Assembly: GCA_020638195.1 (NCBI GenBank)
Contig: JACKJC010000002.1
Span: forward strand, 434,001 to 498,000
Length of the DNA: 64,000 nt
Reading direction: 5' to 3'
Origin: Methylobacteriaceae bacterium
GTDB taxonomy: Bacteria; Pseudomonadota; Alphaproteobacteria; Rhizobiales; Beijerinckiaceae
Below are positions 57,356 through 64,000 of the stretch, one piece after another. Every line of letters starts with the position of its first letter. Positions within the stretch are counted from its first letter, which is position 1. Under the pieces are notes generated by a model. The model saw only the letters and a list, made by a program, of their open reading frames with translations. It was not told where the DNA came from and did not search any database. A program made the translations under genes and the position numbers.

Positions 57356-57757
57356 TCAGCGTCCCATTTCCATCGATTTCATTTCGCCCTCGAGCTTGAC
57401 CCAAGGCTGGGCCGAGCGCGTCCATATCTGCATCGTCGGCTTGACGACCGAGGGATCGTCGAGCGTGCCGGCCTTCAGGACGGCCGATCCCGGTCGGCCG
57501 CTCGACTCGCTCATGATCGAGGCGCCGCATTTCGGGCAGAACGAGCGCTTGAGTGTATTGCCGCTGTCGGCCGTGTCGTCATAGGACGCCATGTCGCCGG
57601 TGAAATCGATGTCGGCGCGCTGGATCACCAGATTGGTCGAGAAAGCCGAGCCCGACGCCTTCTGGCAATGGGTGCAATGGCAGACGACGGTCAGCGCCGG
57701 TTCGGCCTTGAGTGTGTAACGAATCTTGCCGCACAGGCAGCCGCCGGTCGCGCTCAT
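57356..57757 (-). CDS. GFA family zinc protein
   Basis: A 133-residue protein of the GFA (glutathione-dependent formaldehyde-activating) fold. CLCG near residue 7, CHCTHCQK in the middle and CPKCGA form two zinc sites. Despite the name, true GSH-formaldehyde chemistry has been doubted for the family. A second, different GFA gene is at 59831. It is divergent from the rpsD promoter. Confidence 0.92.
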   Translation of the reverse strand: MSATGGCLCGKIRYTLKAEPALTVVCHCTHCQKASGSAFSTNLVIQRADIDFTGDMASYDDTADSGNTLKRSFCPKCGASIMSESSGRPGSAVLKAGTLDDPSVVKPTMQIWTRSAQPWVKLEGEMKSMEMGR

Positions 57758-57823
57758 GGTTGTCCTCCCGTATTACCGCGTCATCCTGCCGGGGCGGGGC
57801 GCCGCCCGTCAATCGAGCGCGCG

Positions 57824-57852
57824 TTGACAATGCTGGGCGTCCGGCCTAGAAA
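57824..57852 (+). promoter_or_regulatory. rpsD promoter
   Basis: TTGACA (57824-57829), 17 bp, TAGAAA (57847-57852): one of the best -35/-10 pairs in the window. It implies a leader of about 270 nt before rpsD. Confidence 0.7.
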
Positions 57853-57863
57853 CCGCCCGTCCG

Positions 57864-58060
57864 CGCCCCGGCCCACGCCGGGGCGTGGTCGTTCGCACCC
57901 GTGGCCGCTCCCGCTCCGCCTTCTGGCGCAGGGTGAGCAGCCTGTCGGCTCTGCCGCAGAGGTCCGAAAAGTTGCAGACTTTTCGGACAAACCGATGCGC
58001 GATAAAGAGCAAAGGAGGGCGCGTTCTTCCACTTGGGCCTTTGGCCCTGAGCGGTGGAAG
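57864..58060 (+). promoter_or_regulatory. Structured 5' leader of rpsD with three hairpins
   Basis: Hairpin 1: CGCCCCGG / CCGGGGCG (57864-57885). Hairpin 2: GTCCGAAAAG / CTTTTCGGAC (57961-57987), which matches a dispersed palindrome of rhizobial genomes. Hairpin 3: CTTCCAC / GTGGAAG (58026-58060), with nested GGGCC-TTT-GGCCC. The leader has no obvious gene. It could mediate feedback by S4 protein, but S4 leaders of this kind are not established here. Confidence 0.5.
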
Positions 58061-58132
58061 GATCGCGGATCAGACGGAGGCGCATCGCCTCGCGTCCCGT
58101 CGTCCTGTCGCCGCGACCAGACAGGACAGAAC

Positions 58133-58750
58133 ATGACGAAGCGCGCAGAATCCAAGTACAAAATCGACCGCCGTATGGGCCAGAACATCTGGGGCCGTCC
58201 GAAGTCCCCGGTGAATCGCCGCGAATACGGCCCCGGCCAGCACGGCCAGCGCCGCAAGGGCAAGCTCTCCGACTTCGGCACCCAGCTGAAGGCCAAGCAG
58301 AAGCTCAAGGGCTATTACGGCAACATTTCGGAGCGCCAGTTCCGCAAGTATTACGAAGAAGCCATTCGCATGAAGGGCGACTCGGGCGACAACCTGATCG
58401 GTCTGCTGGAGCGCCGTCTCGATGCGGTCGTCTACCGCGCCAAGTTCGTGCCGACCGTCTTCGCCGCCCGCCAGTTCGTCAACCACGGGCACATCAAGGT
58501 CAACGGCCGCCGCGTCAACATCGCCTCTTACCAGGTGAAGGTCGGCGACGTCGTCGAGATCAAGGAAGCCTCGCGCCAGCTCGTGATCGTGCTGGAAGCG
58601 CAGGGCCTCGCCGAGCGCGACGTGCCTGACTTCTACGATGTCGACCATTCCAAGGGCGTCGCCAAGATGACCCGCATCCCGCTGCCGAGCGAGGTTCCCT
58701 ATCCCGTCCAGATGGAGCCGAACCTCGTCATCGAATTCTATTCGCGCTGA
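58133..58750 (+). CDS. rpsD: 30S ribosomal protein S4
   Basis: A 205-residue protein. RESKYKID-type N-terminus, YGNISERQFRKYYEEA, then the S4 RNA-binding domain LLERRLDAVVYRAKFVPTVFAARQFVNHGHIKVNGRRVN. It nucleates 30S assembly on 16S rRNA. It is monocistronic here, unlike the alpha-operon position in gammaproteobacteria. The start codon is fixed by the family N-terminus. Confidence 0.97.
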   Translation: MTKRAESKYKIDRRMGQNIWGRPKSPVNRREYGPGQHGQRRKGKLSDFGTQLKAKQKLKGYYGNISERQFRKYYEEAIRMKGDSGDNLIGLLERRLDAVVYRAKFVPTVFAARQFVNHGHIKVNGRRVNIASYQVKVGDVVEIKEASRQLVIVLEAQGLAERDVPDFYDVDHSKGVAKMTRIPLPSEVPYPVQMEPNLVIEFYSR

Positions 58751-58775
58751 TTTTCCCTCATTGCGAGGATCGAAG

Positions 58776-58802
58776 CGGCCGGTCGTCAGACCGGCCGTTT
58801 TT
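58776..58802 (+). terminator. rpsD intrinsic terminator
   Basis: A 9-bp stem CGGCCGGTC-GTCA-GACCGGCCG followed by TTTTT, 25 bp after the rpsD stop. Textbook rho-independent form. Confidence 0.92.
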
Positions 58803-58921
58803 CGTTGGAACGCGCGGCGCGAACGTATGCGTGAAAGCGAATTTATTGCTTTCGATCAACGACGCGCTTTTTGACAAAGAGCAAGTTCCCACGCGCTGAA
58901 TTCGAACCGGAGACGGGAATC

Positions 58922-59125
58922 ATGTGGCGTTTGGCGCTTCTTCTTTGGGTTGTTGGCGGCACGGTGCTCGCGGGCATCGGCGTCACCGTCGTGCTGCTGG
59001 TCCCCGCGTGGTACGCGATGGGCATGAAGACAATTCCGATCGCCGCGGCCATTGGCGCCGTCGTAGCCATTCCCATGGCGATCGCAGCGGCGAAGGCCAT
59101 TGCGGCTCGCACCCGCGAAGCCTGA
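58922..59125 (+). CDS. Small two-helix membrane protein
   Basis: A 67-residue protein made of two hydrophobic helices (LALLLWVVGGTVLAGIGVTVVLLV and IPIAAAIGAVVAIPMAIAAAKAI) and a short basic tail. GGAG and GGGAA lie before the ATG at 58922; a longer frame begins at 58871. Similar short proteins are widespread in Hyphomicrobiales without known function. Confidence 0.65.
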   Translation: MWRLALLLWVVGGTVLAGIGVTVVLLVPAWYAMGMKTIPIAAAIGAVVAIPMAIAAAKAIAARTREA

Positions 59126-59136
59126 TCTGAACGCCG

Positions 59137-59697
59137 TCAGGCGTTCGGCGCTTTGACCTGCCCGAGGAAATGCGCGAAGCGCATGAGCCCCTCGGGCCAG
59201 GGGCCGTGGCCGCTGTCGGGATTGATATGGCCGGACTCGCCGGCGTCGACTAGGGTCGCGCCGAGCGCTGAGGCGCGTTCGGTCGATTCCTCGTAGGTCG
59301 CGTAGGGGTCGTTGCGGCTGGCGACCAGAAGGCAGGGGAAATAGGCGCGCCGCTGCACGTAATGCGCGAAGGCCCTGTCGACATTCTCCAGTGTCAGCAG
59401 CACGCGCGGCGAGGCGGGCGCCACCAGCATGGCGGCTGCGACATTCGGCAAGTCGGCCGCGATCAGGCAGGCCGTTACCGCGCCCATGGAATGGCCGACA
59501 AGGATGACGGGGCGCGTGGCCGCAGCGGCTGCGTTGCTGATACGCGCCGCCCATTCGTCGAGATGGGGGCGATCGAAGTTACGCTGCTCGACGCGGCGTG
59601 CGGTCGAGAGTTTCTGCGCCCAGCGGTTGTACCAGTGGTCGGGCGTCCCGCCGCCCATGCCCGGCAGGATGAGAATGTCGGCTTCTGATGCGCGCAT
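59137..59697 (-). CDS. RBBP9/YdeN-type serine hydrolase
   Basis: A 186-residue alpha/beta hydrolase. LILPGMGGGTPDHWYNRW is the family opening, VGHSMGA the nucleophile elbow with catalytic Ser, SRNDPY the acid and GHINPDSGHGPWPEG the His loop. Role unknown. It is convergent with the small membrane-protein gene. Confidence 0.92.
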   Translation of the reverse strand: MRASEADILILPGMGGGTPDHWYNRWAQKLSTARRVEQRNFDRPHLDEWAARISNAAAAATRPVILVGHSMGAVTACLIAADLPNVAAAMLVAPASPRVLLTLENVDRAFAHYVQRRAYFPCLLVASRNDPYATYEESTERASALGATLVDAGESGHINPDSGHGPWPEGLMRFAHFLGQVKAPNA

Positions 59698-59830
59698 GGT
59701 TGATCTTTAAGCGAAAACAACCGCTTCGGAAAGGGTGTCGCCGCGCCCGACAATAGCCCCGCATCCGCCGCGATTGCGCCTTGCTCGATTCCGACATTCG
59801 ACGGAACACAGGGCGATGCGGAGGAAGGCC

Positions 59831-60241
59831 ATGGCGCGGTACGAAGGGGGATGCTTGTGCGGAGCCGTGCGCTTCATCTGCGAGGCCGATCCATTTTCGC
59901 AGGGCGCCTGTCATTGCCGCGATTGCCAGTACATGTCGGGCGGCGGCGCGGCGCATGGGCTCAGTTTGCCGACCGATCTCGTGCAGATGACGCAGGGCGC
60001 GCCTGCCGCCTATGCGAAGCTGTCCGACGCCGGCAACCGCGTGACTCGCTTCTTCTGCGAGACCTGCGGCACGCAACTCTTCTTGCGCAGCGCCGCGCAT
60101 CCCGATCGCACGACCGTCAGCGCCGGCGCGCTGGACGACGCCGCGCTTTATGCGCCGCACGGGCATGTCTGGGTGCAAAGTGCGCCGCGCTGGCACCGGC
60201 TGGAGGCGGATCTTTCGCGGCTTCTGTGGGACGCAGCGTAG
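59831..60241 (+). CDS. GFA family zinc protein, second gene
   Basis: A 136-residue GFA-fold protein: EGGCLCGAVRF, ACHCRDCQYMSG and FCETCGTQLF. It shares the metal sites with the GFA protein at 57356, but the sequences differ throughout, so they are old paralogues. GAGGAAGG directly precedes the ATG at 59831. It is followed after 10 bp by a hypothetical gene. Confidence 0.92.
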   Translation: MARYEGGCLCGAVRFICEADPFSQGACHCRDCQYMSGGGAAHGLSLPTDLVQMTQGAPAAYAKLSDAGNRVTRFFCETCGTQLFLRSAAHPDRTTVSAGALDDAALYAPHGHVWVQSAPRWHRLEADLSRLLWDAA

Positions 60242-60251
60242 CGGGGCAGCC

Positions 60252-60605
60252 GTGACGAATGCTTTCGAGGCAGCTTGGCCGGTCTTTCGCGCCGCCGACG
60301 GCGAAGTCGCGATCCGGCCGTCCGATGCGGCGCGCTACCTCGCGGATTGCGAGGCGCAGGGCCGTCGTGTCCTCGGCTGGGAAGCCTGGCTGGTCGATCA
60401 TGCGCTCGACGATGCGAACGAGCCGGCGCCGCAGGCAGGCGCATGGTGCGGCCTGATACCTGTCCGCGACGGCGGGCTGGTCGTCATCGGCGGCGAGGGC
60501 GACGCGCGCGCTGCGCAACGCGAGATCGCGACGACGGATTTCGACGCCCTCGTCGCGCCGCCGCTCCTGCCTTTCGTCTACATCAACTTCACGTTCGACG
60601 AGTGA
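60252..60605 (+). CDS. Conserved hypothetical protein
   Basis: A 117-residue soluble protein with a GTG start (TNAFEAAWPVFRAADGEVAIRP). DCEAQGRRVLGWEAWLVDH and a C-terminal LLPFVYINFTFDE are its most distinctive parts. No family is recognised. It lies 10 bp downstream of the GFA gene in a probable operon, and is convergent with bfr. Confidence 0.65.
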   Translation: MTNAFEAAWPVFRAADGEVAIRPSDAARYLADCEAQGRRVLGWEAWLVDHALDDANEPAPQAGAWCGLIPVRDGGLVVIGGEGDARAAQREIATTDFDALVAPPLLPFVYINFTFDE

Positions 60606-60608
60606 GGA

Positions 60609-61088
60609 TCAATCCTCCAGCCCGCCCATGTGCTTCTGCGCGTAGAGCTGGACGCCGACCTGCTTGATGAGTTCGAGCTGGGTCTCGAGAAAATCGATGT
60701 GCTCTTCCTCGTCGTGGGCCAGTTCCTCGAACAGGTTTTTCGACACGCGATCGTTGACCGTGACGCAATATTGCGCGGCTTCGAGATAGAGCGCGCGGGC
60801 GCCGATCTCGGCGGCGAGGTCGCTCTTCAGGATTTCCTCGATGCTTTCGCCGATCCGCAGGGGATCGAGGCTTTGCATGTTGGGGAAGCCCTCGAGAAAC
60901 AGGATGCGCGCGGTGAACTTGTCGGCATGCTCCATCTCCTCGATGGATTCCGCGCGCCATTTCTTGGCGAGGTCCTTGTAGCCCCAATTGTCGAGAATCC
61001 GGTAGTGCAGCCAGTACTGGTTGATCGCCGTCAGCTCGCTGCGCAGGCCCTTGTTGAGATATTCGATGACCTTGTCGTCGCCCTTCAT
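60609..61088 (-). CDS. bfr: Bacterioferritin
   Basis: A 159-residue iron-storage subunit. Ferroxidase ligands Glu18 (RSELTAINQY), Glu51 and His54 (IEEMEHADKF), the later Glu/His of HDEEEHIDFLE, and heme ligand Met52. Forms a 24-mer shell. It is downstream of bfd with a 29-bp gap. The start at 61088 is used; the frame extends upstream into bfd. Confidence 0.96.
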   Translation of the reverse strand: MKGDDKVIEYLNKGLRSELTAINQYWLHYRILDNWGYKDLAKKWRAESIEEMEHADKFTARILFLEGFPNMQSLDPLRIGESIEEILKSDLAAEIGARALYLEAAQYCVTVNDRVSKNLFEELAHDEEEHIDFLETQLELIKQVGVQLYAQKHMGGLED

Positions 61089-61117
61089 GCGTCCCTCCTC
61101 GTCGAAACTTCCATGAT

Positions 61118-61357
61118 CTATGCAGCTTCCACGCCAGCCGCGCGGTCGGCGCAGGGGCAATCGTCCGGCGTGCAGGCGCAATCCAGTTCGCGCTGTTCGC
61201 GCAACAGCGCGGCAATCGACGGCGCGCAGCGGCCGCAGTCCGGTTTGCAGTCCAGCAGCCCGTAAACGTCGAGCACGCGCAAAGGCCGTTTGCCGCTGGA
61301 TGCGGCGCAGGCGCGGATGGCGCGGTCGGTCAAGCGGTTGCAGGAACAGACGATCAT
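61118..61357 (-). CDS. bfd: Bacterioferritin-associated ferredoxin with an extra cysteine tail
   Basis: A 79-residue protein. The [2Fe-2S] cysteines are Cys4 and Cys6 (VCSCN) and the CKPDCGRC pair, the Bfd arrangement. It donates electrons for iron release from bacterioferritin. The C-terminal tail CACTPDDCPC adds four more cysteines, not part of the normal cluster. First gene of bfd-bfr. Confidence 0.92.
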   Translation of the reverse strand: MIVCSCNRLTDRAIRACAASSGKRPLRVLDVYGLLDCKPDCGRCAPSIAALLREQRELDCACTPDDCPCADRAAGVEAA

Positions 61358-61442
61358 GGTCCGGACGCTTCTTCTCTTCGGGGAAGATAACGCGTCCGGC
61401 GGATTTGTCAGTCGGGGCGGATCGGATTTAGTCCAGTTCCAG

Positions 61443-62750
61443 TCAGGCCCGCCCGAACACCCGCCTGAAAATCGTATCCACGTGCTTCGTGTGATACCCG
61501 AGGTCGAAGAGTTCCTCGAGCTCCTTGTCCGAGAGCTTCGCGGAGACGTCCTTGTCCTTTTTCAGCAGCGTCAAGAAATCGCCTTCGCCGCGCCAGACCG
61601 GCATGGCGTTGCGCTGGACGTAGGCATAGGAGTCCTCGCGGCTGACACCCTTCTGCGTCAGCGCCAGCAGCACGCGCTGCGAGTGGACGAGACCGCCGAG
61701 ACGGTCGAGGTTCTTCTGCATGTTGGCGGGATAGACCAGCAGCTTGTCGATGACGCCGGTGAGGCGCACCAGCGCGAAGTCGAGGGTAATCGTCGCGTCC
61801 GGGCCGATCATGCGCTCGACCGAGGAATGCGAGATGTCGCGTTCGTGCCAGAGCGCGACATTCTCCATCGCCGGCACGGCCATGCCGCGCACGAGGCGCG
61901 CGAGGCCGGTGAGGTTTTCCGTCAGCACAGGGTTGCGCTTGTGCGGCATGGCCGAAGAACCCTTCTGGCCCTCGGAGAAGAACTCTTCCGCCTCCAGAAC
62001 TTCGGTGCGCTGCATGTGGCGGATTTCGATCGCCAGGCGCTCGATGCTCGACGCGATGACGCCGAGCGTGGCGAAGAACATGGCGTGGCGGTCGCGCGGG
62101 ATGACCTGCGTCGAGACCGGTTCGGGCTTCAGGCCGAGGCGCTTGGCGACGTGTTCTTCGACGCGCGGGTCGATATTGGCGAAGGTGCCAACGGCGCCGG
62201 AGATGGCGCAGGTCGAGATTTCTTCGCGCGCCGCGATCAGGCGCTGCTTGCAGCGGTCGAATTCCGCATAGGCCTGCGCGAGCTTCAGGCCGAAGGTCAC
62301 GGGCTCGGCATGGATGCCGTGCGAGCGACCGATGGTCGGCGTCATCTTGTGCTCAAAGGCGCGTTTCTCGATGGCCGCGAGCAGCGCGTCCATGTCCTTC
62401 AGAAGTATGTCGGCAGCGCGCTGCAATTGCACCGCCAGGCACGTGTCGAGCACGTCGGACGAGGTCATGCCCTGATGCACGAAGCGCGAATCCGGGCCGA
62501 TGAATTCGGCGAGGTGGGTGAGGAAGGCGATGACGTCATGCTTCGTCACGCGCTCGATCTCGTCGATCTTGTCGACGTCGAATTTCGCGACGGAGCCCTT
62601 GTCCCAGATCGCCTTGGCGCTCTCCTTCGGGATGACGCCGAGTTCGGCAAGAGCCTCGCAGGCATAGGCCTCGATCTCGAACCAGATACGGAAGCGGGTC
62701 TGCGGCTCCCAGACGGCGACCATTTCGGGGCGGGAATAGCGGGGGATCAT
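61443..62750 (-). CDS. purB: Adenylosuccinate lyase
   Basis: A 435-residue homotetrameric enzyme of purine synthesis. HQGMTSSDVLDT and GRSHGIHAEP are active-site loops, and the fumarase/aspartase signature GSSAMPHKRNP holds the catalytic Ser. Full length, monocistronic. The gap to bfd has short hairpins but no obvious regulator. Confidence 0.97.
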   Translation of the reverse strand: MIPRYSRPEMVAVWEPQTRFRIWFEIEAYACEALAELGVIPKESAKAIWDKGSVAKFDVDKIDEIERVTKHDVIAFLTHLAEFIGPDSRFVHQGMTSSDVLDTCLAVQLQRAADILLKDMDALLAAIEKRAFEHKMTPTIGRSHGIHAEPVTFGLKLAQAYAEFDRCKQRLIAAREEISTCAISGAVGTFANIDPRVEEHVAKRLGLKPEPVSTQVIPRDRHAMFFATLGVIASSIERLAIEIRHMQRTEVLEAEEFFSEGQKGSSAMPHKRNPVLTENLTGLARLVRGMAVPAMENVALWHERDISHSSVERMIGPDATITLDFALVRLTGVIDKLLVYPANMQKNLDRLGGLVHSQRVLLALTQKGVSREDSYAYVQRNAMPVWRGEGDFLTLLKKDKDVSAKLSDKELEELFDLGYHTKHVDTIFRRVFGRA

Positions 62751-62885
62751 GGGCTCTTTCCGTCGATGCGCGCCCCAAGGGCTTTTCGCCGCACGATCTG
62801 CGCGACGGGGGCCGCGCGGTCAAGTCGCGCAGGCTATTTTCCAACAGGCGGTCTGGCCTTATCGTCGCTCGAAAGGCAGGGCGGC

Positions 62886-63428
62886 ATGATGAGAATTGGC
62901 ATTCTGGCGCTTGCGGGCGTCTTTCTGGCGGGCGGCGCGCAGGCGGCCGACGTTTCGAAATACACCAGCGTCAACGACAAGAAGGTGTGCGTCTACAAGC
63001 AGAGCAAGGCTTCCGACGATGGGCCGGAATCCTGCGAATTCGAGTGCAAGGGGCCGGTTGCGGGCGTCAGCACGAAGCTTCTGTCCTGTTACGATTACGA
63101 GCACCTGTTCGTTCGGATCGACGGCAAGAGCTATTCGACCTGGGGGCCCATGCTCGCGGTCGGTGGGTTTTCCGGCATCGCCAACAAGAATGGCATGGTC
63201 GAATGGTTGTTTTCCGGCGGGGCCGAGCCGTCGCGGGCGAGCCTCAAGGGGCTGATCGTGCGCTTTCAGGGCGTCGACCAGAACAACAAGGGCCGCAATG
63301 CGCTCGCCGTGATTTCGCTGAAGCCTGGCGAAATCTGCTGGAAGGGGAATTATCCCTCCAACGAGGCGGCCCGCGCCGCAGTCGACAATGCGGCGTGCCA
63401 GACGCCGCTGAGCGAGGAACAGCCTTGA
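62886..63428 (+). CDS. Exported protein of unknown function
   Basis: A 180-residue protein with a signal peptide (MMRIGILALAGVFLAGGAQA-ADV). The mature part has several cysteines (KKVCVYKQ, ESCEFECKG, LLSCYDYE, EICWKGN and NAACQTP), likely disulfides. No family is named. Divergent from purB. Confidence 0.7.
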   Translation: MMRIGILALAGVFLAGGAQAADVSKYTSVNDKKVCVYKQSKASDDGPESCEFECKGPVAGVSTKLLSCYDYEHLFVRIDGKSYSTWGPMLAVGGFSGIANKNGMVEWLFSGGAEPSRASLKGLIVRFQGVDQNNKGRNALAVISLKPGEICWKGNYPSNEAARAAVDNAACQTPLSEEQP

Positions 63429-63434
63429 GACGGT

Positions 63435-63698
63435 TCAGGCGATCAGGTCCCGCTTCATCGCCTCGTACTGCTCCTTGGCGATCTCTCCGCGCGCATAGCG
63501 CTTGTCGAGGATGTCCCGCGCGCTCTCCACGGACGGCGCAGGAGGCTGCGGCCAGTTCCAGCCGGCGGTCGTGCGCGGCTTGCGGTCGCGCAGCAGCAGC
63601 CAGGCGAGAAAAACGACGATCAGCAGCGCGCCGAGCGGGCCGATCCCGTGGATCGGCCAGGTCCAGGAGAAGCCGTCGTAATTCCAGTAGCCGTGCAT
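63435..63698 (-). CDS. SHOCT-domain membrane protein
   Basis: An 87-residue protein: a membrane helix (GPLGALLIVVFLAWLLL), a proline-rich linker, and a C-terminal SHOCT motif (DILDKRYARGEIAKEQYEAMKRDL). Such short SHOCT proteins are common and of unknown role. It starts 29 bp after the cytochrome c stop. Confidence 0.85.
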   Translation of the reverse strand: MHGYWNYDGFSWTWPIHGIGPLGALLIVVFLAWLLLRDRKPRTTAGWNWPQPPAPSVESARDILDKRYARGEIAKEQYEAMKRDLIA

Positions 63699-63727
63699 CT
63701 TCCAAGCTCCCGCTGCGCAGGCGGCGA

Positions 63728-64000
63728 CTATTTCTTCGTCACATCGGGCAGCTGCGCCTGAATATAGGCGATCACCGCCCAGATATCGTCCTTCGACAGC
63801 ACGTCCTTGAAGGCCGGCATGGCTGTCTTGAACTGCGCGCCGCCCTCGGAGACCGTCCAGAACATATAGGGGTCCCATTGCGCCATTGGCGTTTCCGCCA
63901 GCCAGGCGAGGTTGGCGGGCGGCGGATTGAGATCCCTGGCGGCCTCGCCGTCGCCTTCGCCGGTCTTGCCGTGGCAGGAGGCGCAATTGTCCGCATAGAC
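63728..64000 (-). CDS. c-type cytochrome, 5' end outside the window
   Basis: The minus-strand frame is open to the right edge: NCASCHGKTGEGDG (heme motif CASCH), YMFWTVSEGGAQFKTAMPAF with the axial Met, and DIWAVIAYIQAQLPDVTKK then a TAG at 63728. This is the C-terminal 90 residues of a class I cytochrome c. It was not visible as a start-to-stop frame because its start is beyond 64000. Confidence 0.88.
   Translation of the reverse strand, partial: VYADNCASCHGKTGEGDGEAARDLNPPPANLAWLAETPMAQWDPYMFWTVSEGGAQFKTAMPAFKDVLSKDDIWAVIAYIQAQLPDVTKK

Overview
The window is GC-rich, densely packed chromosomal DNA from an alphaproteobacterium, most likely order Hyphomicrobiales (Rhizobiales). The evidence is the cell-cycle kinase CckA with a CtrA box upstream, an alphaproteobacterial SOS box (GTTC-N7-GTTC) before recA, a DksA with the alphaproteobacterial one-cysteine zinc-finger remnant, a YcjX/YcjF-like pair, and rhizobial-type intergenic palindromes. 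I cannot fix the genus. I see no tRNA, rRNA, CRISPR array, prophage or insertion sequence.

Layout. 1-9 kb: a cut-off membrane protein, an MFS carrier, a MetE-like methyltransferase, an XRE-cupin regulator, a HupE/UreJ-type protein, two transport/redox genes, and an LpxH-like hydrolase coupled to a GT4 glycosyltransferase. 9-20 kb: a diguanylate cyclase, the YcjF-like/YcjX pair, a SixA-type phosphatase, a DUF2975/HTH module with an AT-rich operator, small enzymes, methylglyoxal synthase and a probable degenerate GGDEF protein. 20-28 kb: a CoxE-like VWA protein and its MoxR-type ATPase (not adjacent), a cytochrome c, an HNH protein, a MazEF locus followed by a nuclease-like gene broken by a stop codon, a universal stress protein, an M48 protease and a cyclic-nucleotide-gated potassium channel. 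28-35 kb: alaS, recA and a ClC channel. 35.9-41.1 kb: an arsenic/metal resistance island, all on the minus strand, with two ArsR regulators and two palindromic operators. 41-46 kb: two unrelated NADP-isocitrate dehydrogenases (monomeric and dimeric) around a DUF559 nuclease cassette and an enoyl-CoA hydratase. 46-51 kb: dksA, a FliO-like gene with an apparent frameshift, and cckA. 51-64 kb: a GIY-YIG nuclease cassette, a Baeyer-Villiger monooxygenase, a TadG-like protein, trmJ-like, murI, rpsD with a long structured leader, bfr-bfd, purB, and a cut-off cytochrome c.

The most unusual pattern is a pair of small stand-alone nuclease genes, DUF559 at 43.6-44.0 kb and GIY-YIG at 51.1-51.4 kb. Each is bracketed by two inverted copies of its own REP-like palindrome. 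The repeats reach into the gene signals: one supplies the last codons and stop of the DUF559 gene, and another supplies the ribosome binding site of the GIY-YIG gene. This suggests compact nuclease-REP cassettes, analogous to but distinct from REP/RAYT pairs. Other points of interest are the disabled third gene of the MazEF locus, the adjacent non-homologous IDH isozymes, the CtrA box between the FliO-like gene and cckA, and the HMA-CDF fusion in the arsenic island.
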